The notes beneath the pieces are model-generated. The model had not been told where the DNA came from, searched no databases, and saw nothing but the letters and a program-made list of their open reading frames with translations. A DNA stretch of 64,000 nucleotides from positions 336,010 to 400,009 of the forward strand of contig NZ_JAEQND010000006.1 of assembly GCF_016722765.1 (NCBI RefSeq). Direction: 5' to 3'. Position 1 is the first letter of the stretch. The number at the start of each line of letters is the position of its first letter. The translations under genes and the position numbers were made by a program. Shown here one piece after another: positions 18,501 to 27,200 of this stretch. Origin of the DNA: Ramlibacter alkalitolerans. Lineage in GTDB: Bacteria; Pseudomonadota; Gammaproteobacteria; Burkholderiales; Burkholderiaceae_C.

Positions 18501-19095
18501 GGCCCGGCGTGCGCTTGGCGGTGATGAACTCCAGCACGTCCGGGTGGTCGATGCGCATCACACCCATCTGGGCGCCGCGCCGTGCGCCTGCGCTTTCGAC
18601 GGTGGAGCACGAGTGGTCGAACACGTCGATGTAGCTGCACGGGCCCGAGGCGAGCGAGCCGGTGCCCTTGACCTCGGCGCCCCGCGGGCGGATGCGCGAG
18701 AAGTCGTAGCCCACGCCGCCGCCGCGGCGCATCGTTTCCGCCGCTTCGCGCAGCGCTTCGTAGATGCCGGGGAAGCCGTCCTTGTCGCGGCCCTGGATCG
18801 CGTCGCCCACGGGCTGCACGAAGCAGTTGATCAGGGTGGCCTGCAGGTCGGTGCCGGCGGCGCTCATGATGCGCCCGGCGCCGATCGCGCCGGCCTGCAG
18901 GTTGGCGAGGAAACGCCGTTCCCATTCCGCGCGCAAGGGCTCGGCCTCGACGCTGGCCAGCGCCTTGGCGACGCGCCTGAGCAGGTCGGTCTCGCTGGTT
19001 TCGCCTGGCTTCAGGTACTTCTCGCGCACCACATCGACGCTGATGGGTTGCGGCGGCAAGGTGGGGACTTCGTGGACTGCGGGATCGCGCTTCAT
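15565..19095 (-). CDS. nrdJ: Adenosylcobalamin-dependent ribonucleotide reductase with an intein
   Basis: A 1176-residue precursor of the class II (B12-dependent) ribonucleoside-diphosphate reductase, which makes deoxyribonucleotides with or without oxygen. Residues 1-297 are N-extein (NCFVQPVGDAI, RRGGGVGYDFSRIRP, and ISATNP at the junction), 298-669 are an intein, and 670-1176 resume with CGEQPLPAYGCCDLG. The split is inside the conserved NPCGEQ active-site motif. The C-extein has SIAPTGTVSLAF and a C-terminal zinc-ribbon-like CPECG...CDFCTSCG. The spliced enzyme would be 804 residues, normal for NrdJ. Start at 19095 overlaps the upstream gene by four bases. Confidence 0.93.
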   Translation of the reverse strand: MKRDPAVHEVPTLPPQPISVDVVREKYLKPGETSETDLLRRVAKALASVEAEPLRAEWERRFLANLQAGAIGAGRIMSAAGTDLQATLINCFVQPVGDAIQGRDKDGFPGIYEALREAAETMRRGGGVGYDFSRIRPRGAEVKGTGSLASGPCSYIDVFDHSCSTVESAGARRGAQMGVMRIDHPDVLEFITAKRTPGRWNNFNVSVAVTDEFIRTLQAGGDWPLVHQARPGAGLIAQGAHVGSDGLWVYKSVPAQQLWDTIMRSAYDFAEPGILFVDTINRENNLRYAEKISATNPCVTADTRLATQFGLVPIGELYASGAPIDATVDQRTLGAAHKGVVTRSAKPAFQTAERAPVFRVRTEDGYEIRATEWHDFYTARGKIKLRELVVGDELLVQSGKGQFGQEGNEDLGMLLGLMTGDGHFTNRGKGNEAAVVDLWGEERVLADHVGSFVNALIASTTGRSYQALPVAVPQRNRVSIRSVLLARVLAQYGFTRHTKLKVPEVVWRGSEPCVRGYLRGLFQTDGTVNISSTSQSCSVRLASSHEGLLKDVQMLLSNFGVFCRIRKRREAGERAMPDGHGGHRGYPCADNFELIIEGESRERFMGEVGFLLPAKNAKYAAWRADKALLKTQRFTSTIASIEAAGEDPVFDTTQPDHNSVIFNGLVTGQCGEQPLPAYGCCDLGPIILTKFVRHAFGFGGPPQFDFDGFTKAVATQVRALDNVLDLTFWPLEEQRAEAQAKRRIGVGFTGLGNALAMLRLRYDAAEGREMAARIGRSMRDAAYAASVELAKEKGPFSVFDADRYLEAGTFASRLDEPLKAQIRKHGIRNSHLLSIAPTGTVSLAFADNASNGIEPPFSWTYHRKKRESDGRTTEYTVEDHAWRVFRSLGGDTAKLPPYFVSALEMSAADHLAMMEAVQPFVDTAISKTVNVPAEYPYEDFQGLYLEAWRAGLKGLATYRPNDILGSVLSTTPEKKAQEDSATRPKVDPMRAVIARRPNGQLSAVAEKVEYWTQQGRQTLYIVVSFLPLEDGRERAIEFFMPVGQSGESQQWITASFRLLSLAARGGFLDRALTDMRKVAWDRGPVRLGTYSKADGTSVPMWHDSEVAAIAYAVQNIIARRNGEPVSALATPPAPPVVSAAPSTMAGAKCPECGAHAMIRKDGCDFCTSCGHVGACG
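17089..18204 (-). other. LAGLIDADG homing-endonuclease intein in NrdJ (372 residues)
   Basis: The intein begins at Cys1 (CVTADTRLATQFG, block A) and has a block B TxxH (IRATEWHDF). It carries two LAGLIDADG motifs (LGMLLGLMTGDG near 17.85 kb and LRGLFQTDG near 17.54 kb). It ends with block F/G (PDHNSVIFNGLVTGQ) directly before Cys+1 of the C-extein. The usual C-terminal His-Asn is replaced by Gly-Gln. Boundaries are set by rejoining ISATNP to CGEQPLP, which restores the normal reductase sequence. It is in frame with no stop, so it is probably active in splicing; nuclease activity is unknown. Confidence 0.92.
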
Positions 19096-20324
19096 GCTTC
19101 CTGGAGTTCGGCCGCGGGGACGGCCACGGTGGGAGGGACCAGGTGGCCGACCAGGTGGTTCAGCAAATCCTGGACCGGACGGATCTGGGTGCCGAAGGGC
19201 AGGCGACCCGCTCCCCGGAAGAATAGTCCTTTGCGGACATCCCCGGCGAGCGCGTAGCCAAGGACCTTGTCGATGCAGAACTGGCCCCAGTCGGCGTGGC
19301 CGTCGCGCAGGCCGCACTTGGTGAGGCAGTCGAACCACATCGTGCAATGGGGCTTCTGGTGCGCCGCCTTCTGCATGCGCTCCTGCAGCCGCAGGTATTT
19401 GTCGAGCCAAGGCGTGCGCACGGCGCGGGCGGGCAGGCCGGCCACGCTGGTGAACTCGACGAGGTCTTCCGGCCTGGCACCGGCCAGCACCTGCTTGAAG
19501 GCCAGGCTGGCGTCGCTCTCGCAGCTGACGGCAAACGCGGTGCCGAGCTGCACGGCCGCGGCGCCCAGGCCCTGCAGGCGCTGGATGTCCTCGCGGCAGG
19601 AGATGCCTCCGGCGGCGATCAGGGGGATGTCCTTCTCGTAACCGCTCTTGCGGAAGAACTCCCGCACCTCGGGCAGCACGACCTCGAAATCGAAGCGGGG
19701 GTCCTTCAGGTCCGCCACCTTGGCGGCGCCCAGGTGGCCCCCGGCCAGGCGCGGATGCTCGATCACGATGGCGTCGGGCAGGCGGCCCTTCTTCTCCCAT
19801 TTGCGCACCAGCAGTTGCACGCCGCGGGCGTCGGAAAGGATCGGCACCAGCGTCGCCTTGGGGAAGTCCTTGGCCAGTTCCGGCAGGTCCAGCGGCAGGC
19901 CGGCGCCCACCACGAGCGCATCGGCGCCGCTTTCCAGCGCCTGCCGCACGTAGGTTTCGTACTGGTCCAGCGCCCGCATCACGTTCACGGCGATCAGGCC
20001 GCGGCCGCCCGCCAGCTCGCGCGCGCGGCGGATTTCGCGGTGCAGGGCTTCCTTGTTGGCGGCGTCGATCTGCGCCTTGGCCGCAGGGCCTTCGAGCTCG
20101 CAGGTGGCCTCCATCAGGTCCGGATGGAGGCGGCGCAGGTCGACGGAGGAGATCGTGCCGACCCCGTCGAAGGACGCGACGGTGCCGGCGAGACGCCCCG
20201 CCGAGATGCCGACGCCCATGCCGCCCTGGACGACCGGCAGCAGGGGGCGGCCGCGGAAGTTCCAGAGATTCAGGCCGGCGGCGCGGGCCAGTTCAGTCGC
20301 AGAGGATTTGTCCATGTGTTCCAC
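19092..20324 (-). CDS. Nitronate monooxygenase (2-nitropropane dioxygenase family)
   Basis: A 410-residue FMN-dependent TIM-barrel protein of the nitronate monooxygenase family, which oxidises alkyl nitronates. Key blocks are LPVVQGGMGVGISAG at the N-terminus, EHPRLAGGHLG (with the likely catalytic His) and PLIAAGGISCREDIQRLQGLGAAAVQLGTAF (phosphate binding). The GTG at 20324 has GGAG five bases upstream; an ATG three codons later is the alternative start. It is the first gene of the operon leading through nrdJ to cydAB, and its stop overlaps the nrdJ start. Confidence 0.85.
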   Translation of the reverse strand: MEHMDKSSATELARAAGLNLWNFRGRPLLPVVQGGMGVGISAGRLAGTVASFDGVGTISSVDLRRLHPDLMEATCELEGPAAKAQIDAANKEALHREIRRARELAGGRGLIAVNVMRALDQYETYVRQALESGADALVVGAGLPLDLPELAKDFPKATLVPILSDARGVQLLVRKWEKKGRLPDAIVIEHPRLAGGHLGAAKVADLKDPRFDFEVVLPEVREFFRKSGYEKDIPLIAAGGISCREDIQRLQGLGAAAVQLGTAFAVSCESDASLAFKQVLAGARPEDLVEFTSVAGLPARAVRTPWLDKYLRLQERMQKAAHQKPHCTMWFDCLTKCGLRDGHADWGQFCIDKVLGYALAGDVRKGLFFRGAGRLPFGTQIRPVQDLLNHLVGHLVPPTVAVPAAELQEA

Positions 20325-20392
20325 GTGGCTCCGGTGAGAACCGGTACGGGAGCTAGGCTACCGGTGCGAGGCTACGGTCCGGTTGTCCTGTG

Positions 20393-20406
20393 TCAATCGG
20401 GGCGGG
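20393..20406 (-). promoter_or_regulatory. Weak FNR-like site before the nitronate monooxygenase operon
   Basis: TTGTCCTGTGTCAA (minus strand TTGAC-N4-GACAA) lies 69 bp before the GTG at 20324. One half deviates from the FNR consensus and no good -10 box is seen at the expected distance. It is listed as a candidate only because the operon encodes low-oxygen enzymes. Confidence 0.3.
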
Positions 20407-20457
20407 GTTTCATGGGGCTGGTGAACCTTTGCACCCGTAGCCTTCGGCGGTTCCCTC

Positions 20458-21222
20458 CTACTGCACGAGGGTCGAATCCGCCGCCTCGAGCGCGACGCCC
20501 TCGATCCGTGCGCGACCGGCCAGCACGCGGATGTACTGATGCAGTGCCGTGCGCCGCGCTCGCTGGCCCAGCAGCGCGGCGACCCGCTCGCGCGCCTGTT
20601 CGTAGGGCATGGGCCGGCCCGGCGCCCGCTCGACGATCTCCACGATGTGGAAGCCGAAGCGGCTCTGCACCAGCTTCGGATGCAGGCTGGCGAGCTTCTC
20701 GTCGAAGAAGATGGCGCCCAGCTCCGGCGCGCAGTCGGCCGGCGCCAGCCAGCCCAGGTCGCCCCCTTGCGCGCCGCTCGGACAGTTCGAGAGTTCGCGC
20801 GCGCGTTCGGCGAAGCGCTCGGGCGGAGCCTGGCGATGGCTCAGCTCCAGCAGGACCTCTTCGGCGCGCTGGGCCAGGGCCCGCACCGCCACGCCCGGCG
20901 TGACGGCGAACAGAATGTGGCGCACGTGCACCCGGCTGCCCACGGCGAACAGGTGGGGCTGGAGGCGATGGAAGCGCGCGCATTCCTCGTCGTCCGGCGT
21001 GCGCTGCGGCACCTGCTCCTGCAGCATCCGGTGGATGGCGGCTTCCTGGTCGGCCTGCAGGCGCGGTGCCTGCAACGCGGCTTCCGCCGCCAGCCAGCCG
21101 GTGCGCACCGCTTCCTGCCGCAGCAGCTCGCTCCAGGCGCGCTCGCGCAGGTCGCCGGGCGAAACCTGCTCGCCGGCCTGCTGCAAGGCCACGCCGTTGA
21201 CTGCCGCGACGCCGGCGCTCAC
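20458..21222 (-). CDS. PpiC-type (parvulin) peptidyl-prolyl isomerase of the nar operon
   Basis: A 254-residue protein with a helical N-terminal half and a parvulin domain at about residues 100-200 (HVRHILFAVTPG, then CPSGAQGGDLGWL, and SRFGFHIVEIVER). The GTG start overlaps the narI stop by four bases. A PpiC-like gene directly after narI is also known in Pseudomonas nar operons, where it is presumed to help fold or mature the membrane nitrate reductase. No signal peptide is evident, so it probably acts in the cytoplasm. Confidence 0.88.
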   Translation of the reverse strand: MSAGVAAVNGVALQQAGEQVSPGDLRERAWSELLRQEAVRTGWLAAEAALQAPRLQADQEAAIHRMLQEQVPQRTPDDEECARFHRLQPHLFAVGSRVHVRHILFAVTPGVAVRALAQRAEEVLLELSHRQAPPERFAERARELSNCPSGAQGGDLGWLAPADCAPELGAIFFDEKLASLHPKLVQSRFGFHIVEIVERAPGRPMPYEQARERVAALLGQRARRTALHQYIRVLAGRARIEGVALEAADSTLVQ

Positions 21223-21986
21223 GCAGCCCTCCGCGGCTCGAACTCGGGCACGGCCTGCACCGTCGGGCCCGCCGCTGCGCGCCCGGGCTGCGGCTTGGCG
21301 AGCCTGCGCTTCGTGCGCACGACCTGGTACGGGCGCCAGACGTAGGCCACGCTGGCGAAGCCGCTCCACACGTGCACCAGCCGCGTGAACGGGAACACGA
21401 GGAAGATCGTCATGCCCAGGACCATGTGCAACCTGAACACCAGGCCCGCTTCCGCAAGCTGTTCGGCCGCGCCGCCGCGGAACGTGACGATGCGCTGCGC
21501 CCACTCGCCGAACTTCATCATCAGGCCGCCGTCCAGGTGCTGTGCGGAGGAATGGATCGTGACGAGGCCCAGCGCGAACTGCAGCCATAGCAGCACCAGC
21601 AGGGCGATGTCGGCCGGCCGCGAGTTGATGCGGATGCGCGGTTCCGTCAGGCGCCGGTGCAGCAGGATGCTGACGCCAGCGAACCCGAGCAGGCCGGCGA
21701 TGCCGCCGCTGGCCATGGCCATGAGCTGCTTGGCGCCCGGGGAGACGAAGGGCTCGTAGACGAAGTGCGGCGTCAGCAGGCCCACGGTGTGGCCGAAGAA
21801 CAGGAACAGGATGCCGACGTGGAACAGGTTGCTGCCCCAGCGCAGCTGCCCGGCCCGCAGCAACTGCGACGAGTCGCTCTTCCACGTGTACTGCTCGCGG
21901 TCGAAGCGCACGAGGCTGCCGAACAGGAACACCGCCAGGCAGATGTACGGATACGTGCCGAAGAGGAAAGTGTCTAGGGCTTTCAT
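21219..21986 (-). CDS. narI: Respiratory nitrate reductase, gamma subunit (cytochrome b)
   Basis: A 255-residue membrane protein with five helices that takes electrons from quinol and holds two b haems. Candidate haem ligands are the His pairs in FHVGILFLFFGHTVGLLTPH and in FRLHMVLGMTIFLVFPFTRLVH, matching the family pattern. It starts at the narJ stop (four-base overlap). The N-terminus FLFGTYPYICLAVFLFGSLVRF is typical of NarI. It completes the NarGHI complex on the cytoplasmic membrane. Confidence 0.95.
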   Translation of the reverse strand: MKALDTFLFGTYPYICLAVFLFGSLVRFDREQYTWKSDSSQLLRAGQLRWGSNLFHVGILFLFFGHTVGLLTPHFVYEPFVSPGAKQLMAMASGGIAGLLGFAGVSILLHRRLTEPRIRINSRPADIALLVLLWLQFALGLVTIHSSAQHLDGGLMMKFGEWAQRIVTFRGGAAEQLAEAGLVFRLHMVLGMTIFLVFPFTRLVHVWSGFASVAYVWRPYQVVRTKRRLAKPQPGRAAAGPTVQAVPEFEPRRAA

Positions 21987-22714
21987 GCGGGCTCTCCTTG
22001 CGGCGACGGGCGCCGCACGATCTGGATGGGTTGGGGCTGGCCCGGTGCGGCCTGCCCCTGCGTGCTGCAGCCGCCGAACGCGACCGGCTCTTCCCAGGTG
22101 GCATCGAGGCTTTCCTCCGGCGCGACCGGCACCGCCTCGACCTTCTGCCCCGCGAGTTCGAGCACCGCGGCGAGCAGCGAGGCGTAGCCGCTGTCACGCT
22201 GGCGCAGCGCGCTGAAGATGGCCTGCAGGATGTGCGCCATCTCGCCGAGGAAGGCCTTCGCGAGCTTCGGCGGCTGGGTGGAGGCGAACTCCAGCACCAC
22301 GCACAGGTGATCCGGCAGCTCGCGTCCTTCCAGGTGCAGGCCGGCGGTGGCGTAGGTCTTCACCAGGTCCACCATGGCCGGTCCGCGGTCGCGCGAGTCG
22401 CCGTGCACGTGCTCGAACAGGTGCAGCGAGGTGCTGCGGCCGCGGTCGAACAGTTCCACGTAGCGCGCCTCGGCCTCCAGCGGGTCGGCGCGCAGCAGCT
22501 CGCCGGCCAGGGCCTGGATCTCGGCGCGCCGCAGCGCGGGCAGGGCGGCCTCGCCGTCGATGGCGCAGACCAGCTGCGGCAGGACGGCACGCAGCCGCGC
22601 GTCGGGATACCCGAGCATCAGCGCAAGGGCGCGCAGCGTGTATTTCGTCTCCCGGGCGGCATGGCCGAAGCGCGGTGGCCGGGCGAAGCTGGGGAGGTCC
22701 TTGGTCCTGCTCAT
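21983..22714 (-). CDS. narJ: Nitrate reductase molybdenum-cofactor assembly chaperone
   Basis: A 243-residue cytoplasmic chaperone of the NarJ/TorD type, needed to insert molybdenum cofactor and Fe-S cluster into NarG. The family blocks LALMLGYPDARL, YVELFDRGRSTSLHLFEHVHGDSRDRG and DLVKTYATAGLHLEGRELPDHLCVVLEFAS are clear; the last 60 residues are low-complexity. Its ATG overlaps the narH stop by four bases. Confidence 0.95.
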   Translation of the reverse strand: MSRTKDLPSFARPPRFGHAARETKYTLRALALMLGYPDARLRAVLPQLVCAIDGEAALPALRRAEIQALAGELLRADPLEAEARYVELFDRGRSTSLHLFEHVHGDSRDRGPAMVDLVKTYATAGLHLEGRELPDHLCVVLEFASTQPPKLAKAFLGEMAHILQAIFSALRQRDSGYASLLAAVLELAGQKVEAVPVAPEESLDATWEEPVAFGGCSTQGQAAPGQPQPIQIVRRPSPQGEPA

Positions 22715-24246
22715 GTCTTCTCCACGGCGATCGGGATGGTCCGCTTCTTCGTGCCGCCGAACAGGCTCGCCTCGCTCGCGCCGTCGGAGCAGCCGTTGCC
22801 GAAGGAGAAGCCGCAGCCGCCCTTGAGGTCGAACGTGTTCTCCGCGTACTCGCGGTGCGACGACGGGATCACGAAACGGTCCTCGTAGTTGGCGATGGCC
22901 ATGGTGCGGTACATCTCCTCGACCTGCGCCTCGGTCAGGCCGACCTGCCGCAGCACGCGCGTGTCGAGGACCCCGTCGACGTGCTTGCCGCGCTGGTACG
23001 CGCGCATCGCCAGCATGCGCTCGAGCGCGCGCACCACGGGGCCGGTCCGGCCGGCGGTCAGCAGGTTGGCCAGGTACTGCAGCGGGATGCGCAGCTCGGA
23101 GACGTCCGGCAGCTCGCCGTTGACGCCGATCTCGCCGGCGTTGGCGGCGGAGGTGATCGGCGACAGCGGCGGCACGTACCAGACCATGGGCAGCGTGCGG
23201 TACTCGGGGTGCAGCGGCAGGGCGACCTTCCAGTCCATCGCCATCTTCCACACCGGGCTCGACTTCGCCGCTTCGAGCCATGCGTCCGGGATGCCGTCGC
23301 GCCCGGCCTGCTCGATCACCCACGGCTCGTTGGGATCGAGGAACAGTCCCAGTTGCGCCTCGTAGAGGTCCTGCTCGTCCTCCACGCTGGCCGCCTGCTC
23401 GATGCGGTCGGCGTCGTAGAGCACCACGCCCAGGTAGCGGATGCGGCCCACGCAGGTTTCCGAGCAGACCGTCGGCTGGCCGGCCTCGATGCGCGGATAG
23501 CAGAACACGCACTTTTCCGCCTTGCCGCTCTGCCAGTTGTAGTAGATCTTCTTGTACGGGCAGCCCGAGACGCACATGCGCCAGCCGCGGCACTTGTCCT
23601 GGTCGATCAGGACGATGCCGTCCTCCTCGCGCTTGTAGATCGAGCCGGAGGGGCAGGACGCCACGCAGGCCGGGTTGAGGCAGTGCTCGCACAGGCGCGG
23701 CAGGTACATCAGGAAGGTGTTCTCGAACTGGCCGACCATGTCCTTCTGCACCTGCTCGAAGCTCGCCAGGTTCTGGTCCTTGCTCCTCTTGGCGAATTCG
23801 CCGCCGAGGATCTCCTCCCAGTTCGGGCCCCACTCGATCTTCTCCATGCGCTGGCCGGTGATCAGGCTGCGCGGGCGCGCCGTGGGCGCGGCCTTCATCT
23901 CCGGCGCCGACTGCAGGTGCTCGTAGTCGTAGGTGAAGGGTTCGTAGTAGTCGTCGATCTGCGGCAGGTTCGGGTTGGCGAAGATGCGCATCAGCAGCTT
24001 GAGCCTGCTGCCCTGGCGCGGTTCGATGGAACCGTCGGCATTGCGCGTCCAGCCCCCCTGCCACTTGCCCTGGTTCTCCCATTCCTTGGGGTAGCCGATG
24101 CCGGGCTTGCTCTCGACGTTGTTGAACCAGGCGTACTCCATGCCCGGGCGCGAGGTCCAGACGTTCTTGCAGGTCACCGAGCAGGTGTGGCAGCCGATGC
24201 ACTTGTCCAGGTTCAGGACCATCGCGATCTGTGCGCGGACTTTCAT
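22711..24246 (-). CDS. narH: Respiratory nitrate reductase, beta subunit (Fe-S)
   Basis: A 511-residue iron-sulfur subunit carrying electrons from NarI to NarG. Four cysteine groups are visible: CIGCHTCSVTCK near the N-terminus, CEHCLNPACVASCPSG, CRGWRMCVSGCPYKK (Trp in place of a Cys, which gives the [3Fe-4S] cluster) and CVFCYPRIEAGQPTVCSETC. Length and order are standard. Its ATG overlaps the narG stop by four bases. Confidence 0.96.
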   Translation of the reverse strand: MKVRAQIAMVLNLDKCIGCHTCSVTCKNVWTSRPGMEYAWFNNVESKPGIGYPKEWENQGKWQGGWTRNADGSIEPRQGSRLKLLMRIFANPNLPQIDDYYEPFTYDYEHLQSAPEMKAAPTARPRSLITGQRMEKIEWGPNWEEILGGEFAKRSKDQNLASFEQVQKDMVGQFENTFLMYLPRLCEHCLNPACVASCPSGSIYKREEDGIVLIDQDKCRGWRMCVSGCPYKKIYYNWQSGKAEKCVFCYPRIEAGQPTVCSETCVGRIRYLGVVLYDADRIEQAASVEDEQDLYEAQLGLFLDPNEPWVIEQAGRDGIPDAWLEAAKSSPVWKMAMDWKVALPLHPEYRTLPMVWYVPPLSPITSAANAGEIGVNGELPDVSELRIPLQYLANLLTAGRTGPVVRALERMLAMRAYQRGKHVDGVLDTRVLRQVGLTEAQVEEMYRTMAIANYEDRFVIPSSHREYAENTFDLKGGCGFSFGNGCSDGASEASLFGGTKKRTIPIAVEKT

Positions 24247-27200
24247 GCGTGCGCTCCTTCCTTCACGCTGGCTTCCTCGTCCAGCCAGTCCACCTTGTTC
24301 ATCTTGCGCACCACCACGAACTCGTCGCGGTTGGTGCCTATGGTCCCGTAGTAGTTGAAGCCGTAGCTGAACTGCGCGTAGCCGCCGATCATGTGCGTGG
24401 GCTTCACCACGATGCGGGTCACCGAGTTGTGGATGCCGCCGCGGGCGCCGGTGATCTCGGAGCCGGGCGTGTTGATGATCTTTTCCTGCGCGTGGTACAT
24501 GAGCACCATGCCGGGGTTGACGCGCTGGCTCACCACCGCGCGCGCCGTGATCGCGCCGTTCACGTTGAACAGCTCCACCCAGTCGTTGTCCACGACGCCG
24601 GCGCGCTTGGCGTCGTCCTCCGACAGCCAGATCACCGGCCCGCCGCGATTGAGCGTGAGCATCAGCAGGTTGTCGCTGTACGTCGAGTGGATGCCCCACT
24701 TCTGGTGCGGCGTGATGAAGTTCAGCTGGATCTCGGGGTTGCCGTTCGGCTTGATGCCCGCGATTTCGCCCGTGGTCTTCAGGTCCACCGGTGGCCGGTA
24801 GCTCGTGAACTGCTCGCCGAAGGCCGTCATCCACGGGTGGTCGAGGAAGAACTGCTGGCGCCCGGTGAGCGTGCGCCACGGGATCAGCTCGTGCACGTTG
24901 GTGTAGCCGGCGTTGTACGAGACCTTCTCGCTTTCGAGGCCGCTCCAGGTCGGCGAGGAGATGATCTTGCGCGGCTGCGCCTGCACGTCGCGAAAGCGGA
25001 TCTTCTCGTCCTCGCGGTGCAGCGCCAGGTGCGTGTGGTCGCGCCCGGTGGCCTGGCCCAGCGCTTCCCAGGCCTTGACGGCGACGTGGCCGTTGGTCTC
25101 GGGCGCGAGCTGCAGGATCACCTCGCAGGCGTCGATGTCGCTCACGATCTTCGGCAGGCCTTCGGTGGGGCCGGCTTCCGCGACGGTGCCATTGAGCTGC
25201 CCGAGTTGCACCACCTCATCCTGCGTGTTCCAGGCGATGCCCTTGCCACCGTTGCCCGCCTTGGCCATCAGGGGACCGAGCGCCGTGAAGCGCCTGTACA
25301 CGTTGGGGTAGTCGCGCTCGACCACCGCGATGTTCGGCGCCGTCCGGCCGGGAACCAGCTCGCACTCGCCGCGCTTCCAGTCGGCCACGCCCAGCGGCTG
25401 GGCGAGTTCGGCCGGTGTGTCGTGCATCAGCGGCGACAGCACCACTTCCTTCTCCACGCCCAGGTGGCCCTCGGCCAGTTCGCTGAACTTCTTCGCGAAG
25501 CCCTTGTAGATTTCCCAGTCGCTGCGCGCTTCCCAGGCCGGGTCCACCGCCGTCGACAGCGGGTGGATGAACGGGTGCATGTCGCTGGTATTGAGGTCGT
25601 TCTTCTCGTACCAGGTCGCCGTGGGCAGCACGATGTCCGAGTACAGGCACGTCGTGGACATGCGGAAGTCCAGCGTGACCACCAGGTCCAGCTTGCCTTC
25701 GGGCGCCTGGGCGTGCCACACGACTTCCTCCGGCCTGGCCTCGTCGCGCCCCAGGTCCTTGCCTTGCACGCCGTGCGAGGTGCCCAGCAGGTGCTTGAGG
25801 AAGTACTCGTGGCCCTTGCCGGAGGAGCCCAGGATGTTGGAGCGCCACACGAACATGTTGCGCGGCCAGTTGGCCGGATGGTCCGGGTCCTCGCAGGACA
25901 TCCTGAGCGCGCCGGACTTGAGCGCGTCCACCACGTACTGCCTGACGTCACTCGCGCCGGCGTCCTTCACCACTTGCAGCGGATTGGTCTGCAGCTGCGG
26001 CGCGGACGGCAGCCATCCCATGCGCTCGGCACGCACGTTGTAGTCGATGAGGCTGCCGCCGAACTGCTTCGGATCGGCCAGCGGCGACAGCACTTCCTCG
26101 ACGCCCAGCTTCTCGTAGCGCCACTGGTCGGTGTGGGCGTAGAAGAAGGAGGTCGAGTTCATCTGCCGCGGCGGACGGATCCAGTCCAGCGCGAAGGCCA
26201 GCGCCGTCCAGCCGGTCTGCGGCCGCAGCTTCTCCTGGCCGACGTAGTGCGCCCAGCCGCCGCCGGACTGGCCGATGCAGCCGCACAGCATCAGCATGTT
26301 GATCACGCCGCGGTAGTTCATGTCGGCGTGGTACCAGTGGTTCATGGCGGCGCCGATGATCACCATCGAGCGGCCGTGCGTCTTGTCGGCGTTCGCGGCG
26401 AACTGGCGGGCGACCATGATCACCTGCTGGCGCGGCACACCGGTGATCTTCTCGGCCCACGCCGGCGTATACGGCGCGACGACGTCATACCCCTCGTCAC
26501 CTCCAGTGGAGGCCCTGTCTCCACTCCCTCCCCCTCCGGGGGAGGGTTGGGGTGGGGGCACTCCGGCGCTCAACTCGCCCGCCACGCCATACTGCCCCGC
26601 CTGCAGGTCGAACACCGTGGCCACGGTCGCAAACCGCTCCTCGCCCGCCTTCCCCAGCCTGATCCGCTGCACCGGCACGCTGCGCACCAGCACGTCCCCA
26701 TGCTCGCTCGAAGCGAAATGCTCGTGCGCGATGCCGCCGAAGTAGGGGAAGGCCACCTTCGCATCGGCCGCCTCGGCGTTGTCGCCTTCGCGCACCGACA
26801 GCTTCAGCTTCACTTCGGCGTTGCCGCGCGCTTCCTTCGCCTCCAGGTTCCACTGGCCCGCATCGGGACGCCCGTCGGGACCCCAGCGGAAGCCGATGGC
26901 GCCCTTCGGGCAGACCACCTTGCCGGCCTCGTCGAAGGCGAGCGTCTTCCACTCCGGGTTGTTCGACTGCCCCAGCTTGCCGTTGAAATCCGAGGCCCGC
27001 AGGTAGCGGTCCGGCACCAGGGCGGTTTCGCCCGAAGGCAGCTGCTGCTCCTTCATCAGCACCAGCATCGGCAGGTCGGTATAGCGCCGGGCGTAGTCGT
27101 CGAAATACGCCGAGCGCCTGTCGAAGTAGAACTCCTTGAGGATCACGTGGCCCATGGCCATCGCGAGCGCGGCGTCGGTGCCCTGCTTCGGATGCATCCA

